From the NCBI RefSeq assembly GCF_000511355.1, contig NC_023135.1, positions 2,940,371-3,004,370 on the forward strand: a stretch of 64,000 bases of DNA, written 5' to 3'. The notes under the pieces were generated by a model. The model was given only the letters and a program-made list of their open reading frames with translations, ran no database searches and was not told the origin of the DNA. Of this stretch, positions 18,296 to 29,880 are shown one piece after another. Origin of the DNA: Leisingera methylohalidivorans DSM 14336 (GTDB lineage Bacteria > Pseudomonadota > Alphaproteobacteria > Rhodobacterales > Rhodobacteraceae). Each line of letters begins with the position of its first letter. Position 1 is the first letter of the stretch. The translations under genes were made by a program, and so were the position numbers.

Positions 18296-20140
18296 ATGCC
18301 AATGTACCGATCCAGAACCTCCACCCATGGCCGCAACATGGCGGGCGCACGCGGATTGTGGCGCGCAACCGGCATGAAGGATGATGATTTCGGCAAGCCG
18401 ATCATCGCCATCGTCAACTCCTTCACCCAGTTCGTGCCCGGCCACGTGCACCTCAAAGACCTGGGCCAGATGGTCGCCCGCGAGGTTGAGGCGGCCGGCG
18501 GTGTGGCCAAGGAATTCAACACCATCGCGGTGGATGACGGCATCGCCATGGGCCATGACGGCATGCTCTACTCGCTGCCCTCGCGCGAGGTGATCGCTGA
18601 CAGCGTCGAATACATGGTCAACGCCCATTGCGCCGATGCCATGGTTTGCATTTCCAACTGCGACAAGATCACTCCGGGGATGCTGATGGCCGCCATGCGC
18701 CTGAACATCCCGGCGATCTTTGTCTCCGGCGGCCCGATGGAAGCGGGCAAGATCGACATTGCCGATCTGGACATGAAGAAGATCGACCTGGTGGACGCGA
18801 TGGTTGCCGCTGCCAATGACAAATTCACCGACGAGCAGGTCCAGCACATCGAAGAGAACGCCTGCCCGACCTGCGGGTCGTGCTCGGGCATGTTCACCGC
18901 CAACTCGATGAACTGCCTGGCCGAGGCCCTGGGCCTGGCGCTGCCGGGCAACGGCTCGACCCTGGCTACGCATGCCGACCGCAAGCATTTGTTCCTGGAA
19001 GCCGGACGCAAGATCGTCGATATCACCAAGCGCCACTATGTGGGCGAAGAAAAGGGCCTGCTGCCGCGTGAGATCGCCACCTTCGAGGCGTTTGAAAACG
19101 CGATGAGCCTGGATATCGCCATGGGCGGCTCCACCAACACCGTGCTGCATCTGCTGGCGATCGCCAACGAAGGCGAAGTCGACTTCAACATGTCCCACAT
19201 GGACCAGCTCAGCCGCAAGGTGCCCTGCCTTTGCAAGGTCGCCCCGAACACTGCCAACGTGCATATGGAAGACGTGCACCGGGCCGGCGGCATCTTCTCG
19301 ATCCTGGGCGAGCTGAGCCGCGCGGGCCTGCTGCACAACAATTGCAGCACCGTGCATGCCTCGACCATGGGCGAGGCGATTGCCAAGTGGGACATTAAGG
19401 TTGCCAACAACCCCGAGGCCGAGGAGCTGTTCAAGGCCGCCCCCGGCGGCGTGCGCACAACGCAGGCGTTCTCCCAGTCAAACCGTTACAAAGAGCTGGA
19501 CGACGACCGTGAAAACGGTGTAATCCGCTCCAAAGAGCACGCCTTCAGCCAGGACGGCGGCCTTGCGGTGCTGTTCGGCAACATTGCGCTGGACGGCTGC
19601 ATCGTGAAGACCGCCGGTGTCGACGCCAGCAACCTGACCTTCACCGGCTCGGCCTATGTCTGCGAAAGCCAGGACGCTGCGGTCAACGACATCCTGACCG
19701 GCAAGGTCAAGGAAGGCGACGTGGTGGTGATCCGCTATGAGGGCCCGCGCGGCGGCCCGGGGATGCAGGAAATGCTGTACCCGACCTCCTATCTGAAGTC
19801 GAAGGGCCTCGGCAAAGCCTGCGCGCTGCTGACCGACGGACGCTTCTCCGGCGGCACCTCGGGCCTGTCGATCGGCCATGTCTCGCCCGAGGCAGCCGAA
19901 GGCGGCACCATCGGCTTGGTGTGCCAGGGCGACACCATCGAGATCGACATCCCCAACCGAACCATCCATCTGGCGGTGCCGGACGAGGAACTGGCGGCGC
20001 GGCGTGAGGCGCAGGATGCGGCTGGCTGGAAGCCGGCCGCGCCGCGCAAGCGCAAGGTCTCCAAGGCGCTGAGGGCCTATGGCCTGCTGGCAACTTCGGC
20101 TGCAAAAGGTGCGGTTCGCGCGCTGCCGGACGAAGACTGA
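18296..20140 (+). CDS. ilvD: dihydroxy-acid dehydratase
   Basis: A 614-residue Fe-S dehydratase of branched-chain amino acid synthesis, converting 2,3-dihydroxy-isovalerate and -methylvalerate to the 2-keto acids. The ATG at 18296 gives [19 protein letters not shown], the usual start; an upstream in-frame start would add 12 non-family residues. Cluster and active-site motifs are present: [31 protein letters not shown] and [21 protein letters not shown]. It is monocistronic, with a terminator directly after it. Confidence 0.97.
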   Translation: MPMYRSRTSTHGRNMAGARGLWRATGMKDDDFGKPIIAIVNSFTQFVPGHVHLKDLGQMVAREVEAAGGVAKEFNTIAVDDGIAMGHDGMLYSLPSREVIADSVEYMVNAHCADAMVCISNCDKITPGMLMAAMRLNIPAIFVSGGPMEAGKIDIADLDMKKIDLVDAMVAAANDKFTDEQVQHIEENACPTCGSCSGMFTANSMNCLAEALGLALPGNGSTLATHADRKHLFLEAGRKIVDITKRHYVGEEKGLLPREIATFEAFENAMSLDIAMGGSTNTVLHLLAIANEGEVDFNMSHMDQLSRKVPCLCKVAPNTANVHMEDVHRAGGIFSILGELSRAGLLHNNCSTVHASTMGEAIAKWDIKVANNPEAEELFKAAPGGVRTTQAFSQSNRYKELDDDRENGVIRSKEHAFSQDGGLAVLFGNIALDGCIVKTAGVDASNLTFTGSAYVCESQDAAVNDILTGKVKEGDVVVIRYEGPRGGPGMQEMLYPTSYLKSKGLGKACALLTDGRFSGGTSGLSIGHVSPEAAEGGTIGLVCQGDTIEIDIPNRTIHLAVPDEELAARREAQDAAGWKPAAPRKRKVSKALRAYGLLATSAAKGAVRALPDED

Positions 20141-20167
20141 GGCAGAGCCCCAGCGCGACATGCAATC

Positions 20168-20200
20168 CCCGCCGCTCAGAACGCGGCGGGTTTTCTTCTT
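20168..20200 (+). terminator. Rho-independent terminator after ilvD
   Basis: Perfect stem CCCGCCGC/GCGGCGGG (20168-20175, 20183-20190), followed by TTTTCTTCTT, 27 bp past the ilvD stop. Confidence 0.85.
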
Positions 20201-20427
20201 TCCAGGGTTAGTGCTGAAATTAGGCCCGGCAGGGGTTGCTGCTTCTGGTCTCAAGCCTGAAGGAACCGGCTGCGCTAAGGCCGCAACAGCCAGCTCAGAA
20301 GGCGAGCCGCCATTGACGCCGCACACGTAAAACGATAGGAGCCCTGAAGCCCGTTACACGGGAATGCACCAATTGTTTTGAGTGCATTTGAGATCCGATT
20401 AAAACTCAAGACATTTTGAGGACTATC

Positions 20428-20904
20428 ATGTTGAGACTACTCGCCACGGCTCTAGCTCTTGCAGTTCCGGTCGCTGCAAACGCAGATCCCCAGAAATACT
20501 TGTGTAACTTTACAGAACACAATTCTCCCAGAAAAATTGACGACGGTGGGTTTGTGCCCAGCAAATACATGCTGACTATCGACGTTGAAAACAGTGCCGC
20601 TACGGCCTATGACAGGTTGGTTCACGAGATCTACCAAGCCCCCATAGCCGCAAAATTTTCAAAAAAGAACAATGGAACATACCGCTTGCGGTGGAAGCTC
20701 TCAGGGGTGCCTGTAACTATCACAAAGACTGTAGATTACGGCATACCCGACGTCATCAAAACCAAGTTCAATCTTCGGTACTCGCTGCTGTTTAATCCTG
20801 AAACCCTGCAGGGAACACTCTCAGTCAGCGGAGGGGGCGAACGCTTCGCATCAGCAGCCATTCTGGACTGCAAAAAAGCAAACAAGAACATGGCATTCCG
20901 CTAA
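20428..20904 (+). CDS. small exported hypothetical protein
   Basis: A 158-residue protein that I do not recognise. It starts MLRLLATALALAVPVAANA, a clear signal peptide, and the mature part has only two cysteines (YLCNFTEHN and ILDCKKANKN), which suggests one disulfide in the periplasm. The ATG at 20428 has GAGG 7 bp upstream; an in-frame TTG 12 bp earlier is less likely. Base composition is visibly lower in GC than in the neighbours, which suggests recent acquisition or weak selection. It has no close gene partner. The function is unknown. Confidence 0.7.
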   Translation: MLRLLATALALAVPVAANADPQKYLCNFTEHNSPRKIDDGGFVPSKYMLTIDVENSAATAYDRLVHEIYQAPIAAKFSKKNNGTYRLRWKLSGVPVTITKTVDYGIPDVIKTKFNLRYSLLFNPETLQGTLSVSGGGERFASAAILDCKKANKNMAFR

Positions 20905-21045
20905 GCACCAAACCGGCGCTCAGAGAGCTCGCCACTTAAACTCGCCTGCCCTCGCCGCGCCAGCGGTGCTGGGCCTAAGGCTTTGGGCTGCATCGCTGAT
21001 GCAGCGGAAAAGGCGCGGGAGCCCACCCCTTACGCTGCGGCCCGC

Positions 21046-21864
21046 CTATTCCCCCAGCTTGGCGTGCACCTCTTCCAGGTCGATCTCACCCACCGGCATC
21101 TTGTTGGCCGGGTTCTCGAAATCATATTTGAACAGCTCGAAATCGCGCTTGTAGATCTCGTAGACCAGATGCATCGACAGATCGTCGAAATAATCCTCGA
21201 CCGGATGGGCGCGCTTGGGGCCGTGGCCTTCGCTTTCGTTGAACCGCGGGATCGCGGTCAGGTCCACGGGATGCGGCGTCTCGATCGCATCCAGCACCCC
21301 TTGCATCCCGTCATTAAACGCCTCGGTCCAGAAGATCTGGTTGTAGCGCCCGCCGTTCAGGATGAACGTGGACACATGCCCCGACATCGCCGACCAGTGA
21401 ATGTCCGGATCCATCGGGCGGCGCCAGCGGATGGTGTCGCGCACAAACAGCAGAAACCGCCGGAAGCTGGCGATCTGGTCGAACTCCTGCTTGCCGTCCT
21501 CGCCGCCGACCTCGATCCCGTATTCATAGGCCAGCTTGGGCACCAGATTGCCGCGGTAGCGGCGGCCGTTGCGCTGGATGCCGCAGATCTTGTCAAAGAA
21601 GGAGCTGAGAACGCGAGTATAGGGGTTCCGCACGCAGGTGAAAGCATAAGACCGCTGCCCCTGCACATTTCGGGTGATCGGCCCCTGGCTGTGCTCCAGC
21701 GCCCATTTGTGCAAGCCCTCCTTGGCGTCGTGAATGTCCCCGTCAAAGAACCGCCCGTGATCCGAGTAATACAGGATCTGCCCGATCGTCGAGCAGGCGC
21801 ATTTCGGCACCACCCGGTAGACCACACTCTCACTTTCCGTCATCCAGGTGCCGGGAAACCCCAT
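21046..21864 (-). CDS. sulfotransferase family protein
   Basis: A 272-residue cytoplasmic enzyme of the sulfotransferase-2 type, expected to move sulfate from PAPS onto a carbohydrate or other acceptor. The 5'-phosphosulfate loop is VYRVVPKCACSTIGQIL (about residues 15-31), and the 3'-phosphate site is TCVRNPYTRVLSSFFDK. It is divergent from the GT14-like glycosyltransferase gene across a 142-bp spacer. The pairing suggests synthesis of a sulfated glycan at the cell surface; that is inference. The acceptor is unknown. Confidence 0.82.
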   Translation of the reverse strand: MGFPGTWMTESESVVYRVVPKCACSTIGQILYYSDHGRFFDGDIHDAKEGLHKWALEHSQGPITRNVQGQRSYAFTCVRNPYTRVLSSFFDKICGIQRNGRRYRGNLVPKLAYEYGIEVGGEDGKQEFDQIASFRRFLLFVRDTIRWRRPMDPDIHWSAMSGHVSTFILNGGRYNQIFWTEAFNDGMQGVLDAIETPHPVDLTAIPRFNESEGHGPKRAHPVEDYFDDLSMHLVYEIYKRDFELFKYDFENPANKMPVGEIDLEEVHAKLGE

Positions 21865-22006
21865 CTGCTGCCCTCTTGTCCGTCTTTGCCTGTTCCCAGC
21901 AGTAATCGCATATGTTTACCGAAACGGGAACTATCTGGTTTATTCGTGCCTTAAGCCCGCTTATCAAGGGACACAATCAGGCAGAACAAGGCAATCCGTC
22001 CGCATC

Positions 22007-23584
22007 ATGGCAAAAATCGCATATATTCTGCTCTGCCATAAGGACCCCGGGGCGGTCATCCAGCAGGCTGAACGGCTGACTGCGGCCGGCGATTACATGG
22101 CGATCCACTTCGACGGGCGGGCGGCGCCGGAAGACTACCAGTCGATCCGGGCTGAGCTGGCGGACAATCCCAATGTGACCTTTGCCAGAAAGCGGGTCAG
22201 ATGCGGCTGGGGGGAATGGTCGCTGGTCGAGGCGACGCTGCACGCGCTGCGCAGCGCAGTTGAGGAGTTTCCCCGCGCCACTCATTTCTACATGCTGTCG
22301 GGCGATTGCATGGCGGTGAAAACGGCAGAATACGCCCACCGCTTCCTCGACCAGCATGACAAGGATTTCATCGAAAGCTTCGATTTCTTTGACAGCGACT
22401 GGATCAAGACCGGCATGAAAGAGGACCGGCTGATCTACCGGCACTTCTTCAACGAGCGCAAGCACAAGCAGCTGTTCTACTGGAGCCATCGGCTGCAGAA
22501 ACGCCTGGGGCTGCAGCGCGAGGTTCCGGCAGATATCCAGGTACAGATCGGCAGCCAATGGTGGTGCCTGCGCCGCCGCACGGTGGAGTGGATCCTGGAT
22601 TTCACCCGCAAACGCCGCGATGTGATGCGGTTCTTCCGCACCACCTGGATCCCGGATGAAACCTTCTTTCAAACTCTGGTGCGCCACCTGATCCCGGAAG
22701 GCGAGATCGAGCCCCGCACCCTTACCTTCCTGATGTTCACCGATTACGGGATGCCGGTGAATTTCCACAATGACCATTACGACCTGCTGCTGAGCCAGGA
22801 CTTTTTGTTCGCCCGCAAGATCAGCCCGGAAGCGACAGAGCTGAAGTCGCGGCTTGGGCGGCTTTATGCGGCGCAGGGCGTCGACTTCCAAATCTCTAAC
22901 GAGGGGCGCAGCCTGTACAAATTCCTGTCCCAGCGGGGCCGGATCGGGCGCCGTTTCGCACCGCGGTTCTGGGAGACTGAAAGCTCGCTGGGGCGTGAGC
23001 GCGAGCTGCTGATCGTGATCTGCAAGAAATGGCACGTGGCCAAGCGGCTGCTGGAGCAGATCCGCCAGGTGACCAATATCCCGGCCATCGAATATCTGTT
23101 CAACGAAGAAGACACACCGCTGCCCGATCTCGGCGGCATCCAGGCTGCGCTGATGAAGCGCACCCGCCACCGCCGTGCGCTGATGCGGATGCTGTTCGAA
23201 TACTACGAGTCCGATCAGCTGCTCATCTGCCTGGATCCCGGCGCAGTCGATCTGATGAATGATTTCCATTCCGACCGTTCCTCGACCCGTTTCCTGCAGA
23301 TCGAATGCGAGTTCAGCGATGACTATCTGGCCGGCCACGCGCACCGGGTCGGACTGGCGGGCGAACGCACACCGCAATTGACGCTCGAGCGCCTGCTGCC
23401 GACAATCCGCAACGACATCCTGTATGAAAACGACCGCATCCGCGATGCCGGGTTCAGCCAGCTGTTCCAGATACGGGAAAGCAACAGCCCGGAGGAGAAT
23501 GCAGACCAGCTGCGCGGCTTCCTGGGTCTGACCGAGGAGAAAGCCATGCAGATTGCCGGGAACCACTACCTGTTTGCAGATTGA
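22007..23584 (+). CDS. beta-1,6-N-acetylglucosaminyltransferase-like protein (GT14 / core-2 branching type) with long C-terminal domain
   Basis: A 525-residue protein. The N-terminal half resembles core-2/I-branching N-acetylglucosaminyltransferases: MAKIAYILLCHKDPGAVIQQ, then MAIHFDGRA, RVRCGWGEWSLVEATLHAL, ATHFYMLSGDCMAVK, QWWCLRRRTVEWIL and FFRTTWIPDETFFQTL. The C-terminal 230 residues form a second domain that I know only as a Rhodobacterales domain of unknown function; its P-loop-like region (ERELLIVICKKWHVAKRLLEQI) hints at a kinase or sulfotransferase fold, which is speculative. The start at 22007 is chosen over longer frames because MAKIAYIL is the family start. No export signal, so it acts in the cytoplasm. 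Confidence 0.8.
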   Translation: MAKIAYILLCHKDPGAVIQQAERLTAAGDYMAIHFDGRAAPEDYQSIRAELADNPNVTFARKRVRCGWGEWSLVEATLHALRSAVEEFPRATHFYMLSGDCMAVKTAEYAHRFLDQHDKDFIESFDFFDSDWIKTGMKEDRLIYRHFFNERKHKQLFYWSHRLQKRLGLQREVPADIQVQIGSQWWCLRRRTVEWILDFTRKRRDVMRFFRTTWIPDETFFQTLVRHLIPEGEIEPRTLTFLMFTDYGMPVNFHNDHYDLLLSQDFLFARKISPEATELKSRLGRLYAAQGVDFQISNEGRSLYKFLSQRGRIGRRFAPRFWETESSLGRERELLIVICKKWHVAKRLLEQIRQVTNIPAIEYLFNEEDTPLPDLGGIQAALMKRTRHRRALMRMLFEYYESDQLLICLDPGAVDLMNDFHSDRSSTRFLQIECEFSDDYLAGHAHRVGLAGERTPQLTLERLLPTIRNDILYENDRIRDAGFSQLFQIRESNSPEENADQLRGFLGLTEEKAMQIAGNHYLFAD

Positions 23585-23714
23585 GCCGAGCAGCACCCAA
23601 TCGGGCAGGCACGCAGAAACGCCCAAAGTGCGGGACAGGCCGGAGATGCACCGGGCCCGCGCAGCCGCAGGCGGCGGCAGGACTTCGCCGCCGCCCTGAC
23701 ATTGGGGTTTAGCG

Positions 23715-24164
23715 TCAGTCTTCCAGCGCTTTGATCATGTCCACCCGTGTTGCATGGCGGCCGCCCTCAAAGCCCGCGTTCAGGAATGCATCCACAATGT
23801 CCAGCGCCAGGCCTTCGCCCACGACACGCGCACCGATGGACAGCATGTTGGCGTCGTTATGGGCGCGGATCATCCTGGCCGAGAACGTATCGGCGCAGAC
23901 ACCGCAACGGATGCCTTTGACCTTGTTCGCGGCCATCATAATTCCCTGGCCGGTGCCGCACAGGACGATGCCCAGCAGGCACTCGCCAGAGGCGACAAGC
24001 CGCGCCGCAGCTGCACCGTGTTCAGGGTAATGCGTACTTTCCGGTGTCTGCGGCCCGATGTCGACCACCTCCCAGCCCTGCGCCTCGATATGTGCAGCGA
24101 CAGCTTTACGCAGCTCAATAGCGGCGTGGTCGCTGGAAAGGGCAATCCGGTTGCTGGATGTCAT
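23715..24164 (-). CDS. rpiB: ribose-5-phosphate isomerase B
   Basis: A 149-residue sugar isomerase interconverting ribose-5-phosphate and ribulose-5-phosphate (RpiB/LacAB family). The start MTSSNRIALSSDHAAIELRK places the SDHAA substrate motif near residue 10; a longer upstream frame is rejected. The catalytic region GIVLCGTGQGIMMAANKVKGIRC carries the cysteine of the RpiB active site, and HNDANMLSIGARVVG follows. It stands alone. Confidence 0.93.
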   Translation of the reverse strand: MTSSNRIALSSDHAAIELRKAVAAHIEAQGWEVVDIGPQTPESTHYPEHGAAAARLVASGECLLGIVLCGTGQGIMMAANKVKGIRCGVCADTFSARMIRAHNDANMLSIGARVVGEGLALDIVDAFLNAGFEGGRHATRVDMIKALED

Positions 24165-24273
24165 GGTTTGGTCGTCCTGTGTCAAAAGGAAGTTTGCGGC
24201 ATGGCGGCCTTGGATCAAGTCACAGGCGCGCCGTCAATCACTTTATCCCCGGCTTTGGCACGGGAAGCCCCGC

Positions 24274-24557
24274 TCAGCCGGCTAAACCGCTCTGCAGCAG
24301 CCTGTCGATCAGCCCCAGCCAGCCCAGGGCAATGCCATCGCCGGATACCCGGATTGTATCACCATGCCGTAGTTGTTGAAACTGATGTAGTTCTTGTACC
24401 GCTCCCCCGCGATGCCCAACTCGGTCTCCAGCCCCTTGATTTTCTGGGAAACCGCCGACTGTGCCAGCCCCAGCGCCTCAGCCGTGCCAGTGAAATTGCC
24501 ATGCCGGACCACTAGGTCGAACGCAGAAAGCGCAACAGGTTGCAACTCAGCTTCCAA
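24274..24557 (-). pseudogene. LysR family regulator remnant (internal deletion and frameshift)
   Basis: The first 49 codons encode the helix-turn-helix of a LysR regulator (LSAFDLVVRHGNFTGTAEALG, AQSAVSQKIKGLETELGI). They then jump directly to a stretch that belongs at the C-terminal end of GcvA-like LysR proteins (RYKNYISFNNYGMVIQS), so about 200 codons are missing. After QSGYP the frame shifts, and the neighbouring frame continues GDGIALGWLGLIDRLLQSGLAG before a stop at 24274-24276. It sits just upstream of, and divergent from, the BCCT transporter remnant it may once have controlled. Confidence 0.8.
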
Positions 24558-24688
24558 GTAATGCTGCTAATGTCACTCAAAAATTATTGCCTACTGAAAA
24601 GGCCTTTTTATATCAGAGAATGCCCTGTGTAAGTTCTGCTAAGGCCGTGTCCCCGGGCGGTACCAACCGGCAGAGCAAAAAAACAGGG

Positions 24689-25570
24689 ATGCTTCTTGTC
24701 AATCAAACCTCCTTGAACGGATCTGGCGATCGGCACGTCCGACAGTGGATTCTGCCGGGGCTTCAGCCAGATCACCACCATTTCGTCAAAGCTGATGATC
24801 GGCGGGCTGGTGGTCTGGGCAATTGCCTTTCCCGGACAGTCCGGCGCGGTGCTGAATTCGATCAACGGTTTAATCCTGGCCTCTTTCGGCGCCTTGTACA
24901 TCTGGACCGTGGCGCTGTTTGTCTTGTGCTGCATTGCTCTGGCGTTGCGGCCGACCGCCGGGCGGTTGCAGCTGGGGCAGCCGGGGGACAGCCCTGAATT
25001 CTCCAATTTATCCTGGTTTTCGATGATGGTCGGCGCCGGCCTCGGGGTCGGCATGCTGACCTGGGCTGTGGCAGAGCCGATCTATCACTGGAACAACAGC
25101 CCTGAAGTGATCCAGGGGCTGACCAATGGCGGCGCGGCGGACAATATCCGCATGGCCTATAAATGGTCGTTCCTGCATTGGGGGCTGGGCGCCTGGGCCT
25201 GCTATGCAATAGCCGGGCTGGCGCTGGGGTCCTTCAGCTGCCGCCGCGGGCTGCCGCTGACCATGCGCTCCGCGCTGACACCGCTGTTCGGCACCCGGCT
25301 GTCCGGCTCCATCGGCCATGTGGTGGATATCGTCGCCGTGGTCGCCACCATCCTTGGCGTCGCCCAGACCCTGGGTTTCGAGGTGGAGCAATTCGCCGCC
25401 GGCGACGAAGGCCCCAAGGCCCGTCCGCATATCGTCTTCTGGGGTGTGGCATCTGGCGCGGTGGTGAGGTGCTGCAATGCGCCGCTCTGATCAAGGCGAT
25501 CTGCAACGACGTCCGCCGCGCACAGGCAGGGGTTGCCACCACCATCACGCAGGAGCCCGCGGAATACCCC
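24689..25570 (+). pseudogene. BCCT family (betaine/carnitine/choline) transporter remnant
   Basis: The gene begins MLLVNQTSL, shifts frame by one base, and continues TDLAIGTSDSGFCRGFSQIT into an open stretch of about 230 codons. That stretch is the N-terminal third of a BCCT transporter, including WFSMMVGAGLGVGMLTWAVA with the GxGxG helix. After TLGFEVEQF it jumps to GDEGPKARPHIVFWGVASGA, a segment normally far downstream, and then breaks again near 25466, with a further scrap EVLQCAALIKAICNDVRRA in another frame. Intact members have about 500-650 residues. The product would have imported betaine or choline, which fits the gbcAB genes nearby. The 3' boundary is approximate. Confidence 0.85.
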
Positions 25571-25712
25571 CCGCCCTCGGGTGGCTGCCGGCAGGCTTGG
25601 CAGCCGCCCGCACACACTGCCGAAGCGGCCTGCAAACGCTTCGTACAGACCAAGCAAGGAAGCCAAGAAGACCAAATTCCACAACAGGAAAATCCTCCGC
25701 CCGGCGATCCGG

Positions 25713-27208
25713 ATGCATGCGGCGGAAGTCGCAAACAGCAGGTTGGACCGGCGCGAATTCCTGTCCTGCGCAACTGCGCTGGGAGTGACCGCATCCGCTG
25801 TCAGTGGCAGGATCGGCCTCAACCAGCCGCTGCAGGCGGCAGCCCCCCGCTGTTCAACTGGCCGCAGCTGGGTAACCAGGTGCGGGGCTATCTGGAATAC
25901 CTCATCCAATACAATGCCGGCGGCTCCTTTGAACCGCGCCTGCTGGAAAGCTGGGAGGTCAGCAAAGACGCTACCGAATACCTGCTGCACATCCGCCCAA
26001 GCGTGAGCTGGAACGATGGCCGCGGCATCCTGACGGCCAAGGACATCGCCTATAACTTTGCCCGCTGGTGCGATGGCAAATAGGAGGGCAACTCAATGGC
26101 GGCCCGCATGGGCTCTTTGCAGAACGAGGCTGGCGACCGCCCCGCCGAAGGCGCGCTGGAAGTGGCCGGCGACTTGACGCTGAAGGTAAAGCTGCCCCGT
26201 CCCGATATCTCGATCATCCCCGCGGTGACCGAAACCCCCGCCGCCATTGTGCCGGACGGCTGGCCGGGTGATCCCGGCGCCGATCCTGTGGGCACCGGCC
26301 CGTACAACCTGGCGGGATACAAGGCCGGCGTCAAAGTGGCGCTGGAAAAGAACACCGATCATGAATGGGCCGGGCGGAGGCGCGAAACTGGACCGGATCG
26401 AATTCATCGACTTCGGAACGGACGCCTCAACTCATCTGTCGGCAGCCGAAGCCGAAGAAATCGACATGACCTACGAGACTGTGGGCGAATATGTCGACAT
26501 CTTCACCTCCATCGGCTGGAACGTAAGCGAGTAGGTCTCAGCCAAAACCCTGGCGCTGCGCACCAACCGAGACGCCGAGGTGGGCGGGATGCACCCCTAT
26601 GCCGATGCCCGCGTCCGCCGCGCCGTGGCGCTGGCCTGCGACAACGCAGTTTTGCTGGAGCCAGACTATGACGGCCGCGGAACCCTGGCGGAAAACCACT
26701 ATGTCTGCCCGATCCACCCGGAATACGCCGATATCGGCGCGCCCGAGCGGGACACAGAAGCCGCACGCGCGCTGATGGAGGAGGCAGGGATGCTAGGTTT
26801 CGAGCACGAGATGTTCTCAATCGACGATGACTGGCGGCGCGACACCACCGACGCGCTGGCGGCGCAGATGCGCGATGCGGGCCTCAAAGGTCAAACGCAC
26901 GGTGCTGCCCGGCAACACCTTCTGGAACGACAGGGACAAATACCCGTTCAGCTCCACCGGCTGGGGCACCGTCCACTTGGGGGGGCAGGTGCTGACATTG
27001 GCCTACAAGACAGGGGGTGCCTGAATTGAAACCGGCCTCGCCAGTGCCGAGTTTGATACAATGCTCGAAGCCGCGTCGGTCATCGCCGACGACGGCACCG
27101 TTATCCAGCCAGCACTCGCTCTACCGCCACCCCCGCCCCGGTATCCTCGGCGCTGAGGGCCATCCGATCGCCGAAATCCATGTGCACAAGCTAGCCTTGG
27201 AAGCCTGA
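25713..27208 (+). pseudogene. ABC transporter solute-binding protein (family 5, peptide type) remnant
   Basis: A near-full-length but shattered gene. It starts MHAAEVANSRLDRREFLSC, a twin-arginine signal with RREFL. It continues in successive frames with LFNWPQLGNQVRGYLEYLIQ and SWNDGRGILTAKDIAYNFAR (ends at a stop near 26081), LKVKLPRPDISIIPAVTET and GTGPYNLAGYKAGVKVALEK, EFIDFGTDASTHLSAAEAEE, HPYADARVRRAVALACDN, and finally GILGAEGHPIAEIHVHKLAL. These are the ordered landmarks of family 5 peptide-binding proteins. At least four frameshifts and in-frame stops are present. No permease or ATPase genes accompany it. Confidence 0.85.
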
Positions 27209-27225
27209 TCGGGCCTAACCGGCAA

Positions 27226-27262
27226 AAGGGCGCGCGCCAGTCCCGGCGCGCGCCCTTGTTTT
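27226..27262. terminator. bidirectional terminator at the 3' end of gbcB
   Basis: A 13-bp perfect stem AAGGGCGCGCGCC/GGCGCGCGCCCTT (27226-27238, 27245-27257), with TTTT on the minus side and GTTTTTT on the plus side. It sits 5 bp after the gbcB stop codon. Confidence 0.85.
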
Positions 27263-28348
27263 TTAGATGTCGACCTCGACCCGGCCAATCGGGTTGGAGC
27301 AGCAGGCCAGGATGTAGCCTGCCTCCACGTCTTCCTCCGAGATGCCGCCGTTGTGGACCATATGCACCTCGCCCGCGGTCTTCTTGACCTTGCAGGTGCC
27401 GCAGATGCCAAAGGTACAGCCCGACGGGATGTTGAGGCCCGAAGCCTTGGCCACCGCCAGCACCGTATCTGTTTCGGTGCAGGCCGCCATAACACCGGAG
27501 GCCGCAAAGCTGATCTCCGCCGCTGCAGTCTCTTCCGGCACCACGTCGTCGATCTCGGGCGCATCGGCTGCAGTCTCAACCGGGGCGCCAAAGCTTTCCT
27601 GGTTGTAGTTCGCCATGTCGAAGCCCAGGCCGTTGAGCATGTCGCGCACCGCCTGCATGAACGGGTCCGGCCCGCAGCAGTAGACCTCGCGCTCCAGATA
27701 GTCGCCGGCAATCAGGCCCAGCATGATCTGGTTCAGCTGGCCGCGGTAGCCGGTCCAGACCTGATAGGGATCGTCCTCTTCCACCACAAAGTTCAGCTTG
27801 AGGCCGGGCACCCGTGCCGCCATGCCTTCCAGCTGGCGCCGCGCGATGATCTCGCTCGGGCGCTTGGCGCAGTTGATAAAGCTGATGTCGGGCGACTGGC
27901 CGCGGTCGAACAGATACTGGGTCATCGACAGGCTCGGCGTGATGCCGGAGCCTGCGGAGATGAACAGGAACTTGCCGTTGGGGCGCTTGGGCAGGGTGAA
28001 CAGCCCCGCAGGCCCCGAGGCTTTCAGCATCCTGCCGGGGCGCAGGTTGTCCAGCATCCAACGGGTGCCGATGCTGTCCGCTTGCGCCTTCACAGTCACC
28101 GAGATCGACAGCGGCCGCGACGGCGAGGAACTGATGGTGTAGGTGCGCCAGACGGTCCCGCCCGGCACCGGCAGTTCCAGCGTCAGGAACTGGCCCGGCT
28201 GGTATTTGAACCACGCGCCGGAAGGCGCGCGGAAGCTGAAGGTGGCGGTGTTCGGCGCTTCCGGCACAACCGAGACGCATTCCAGCATCTCGTCGTCCTT
28301 CCACGCCAGGGTTTCGTCCAGAGATTCGAAATTAGCCTGCAGTCCCAT
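27263..28348 (-). CDS. gbcB: glycine betaine monooxygenase, reductase subunit
   Basis: A 361-residue flavin and iron-sulfur reductase that passes electrons from NAD(P)H to the Rieske oxygenase encoded just upstream. A ferredoxin-reductase FAD domain (WRTYTISSSPSR; LKASGPAGLFTLP) is followed by the NAD(P) site (FLFISAGSGITPSLSM) and YCCGPDPFMQAV, and a C-terminal plant-type [2Fe-2S] domain with PSGCTFGICGTCKVKK and a final ILACCSNP cysteine. The order FAD-NAD-[2Fe-2S] is that of GbcB. It starts 4 bp after the gbcA stop, so the two are co-translated. It shares the cobalamin riboswitch leader with gbcA. Confidence 0.9.
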   Translation of the reverse strand: MGLQANFESLDETLAWKDDEMLECVSVVPEAPNTATFSFRAPSGAWFKYQPGQFLTLELPVPGGTVWRTYTISSSPSRPLSISVTVKAQADSIGTRWMLDNLRPGRMLKASGPAGLFTLPKRPNGKFLFISAGSGITPSLSMTQYLFDRGQSPDISFINCAKRPSEIIARRQLEGMAARVPGLKLNFVVEEDDPYQVWTGYRGQLNQIMLGLIAGDYLEREVYCCGPDPFMQAVRDMLNGLGFDMANYNQESFGAPVETAADAPEIDDVVPEETAAAEISFAASGVMAACTETDTVLAVAKASGLNIPSGCTFGICGTCKVKKTAGEVHMVHNGGISEEDVEAGYILACCSNPIGRVEVDI

Positions 28349-28352
28349 TGGC

Positions 28353-29880
<1,528 letters not shown>

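Noticed and set aside
23671..23697. GGCGGCG...CGCCGCC hairpin between the GT14-like gene and rpiB
   Set aside because: A stem is present but no T-tract follows on either strand, so a terminator call is not supported.
24274..27208. Separate small genes for each open piece of the decayed region
   Set aside because: The pieces join in order into known full-length families across frames, so they are fragments of three pseudogenes, not new genes.
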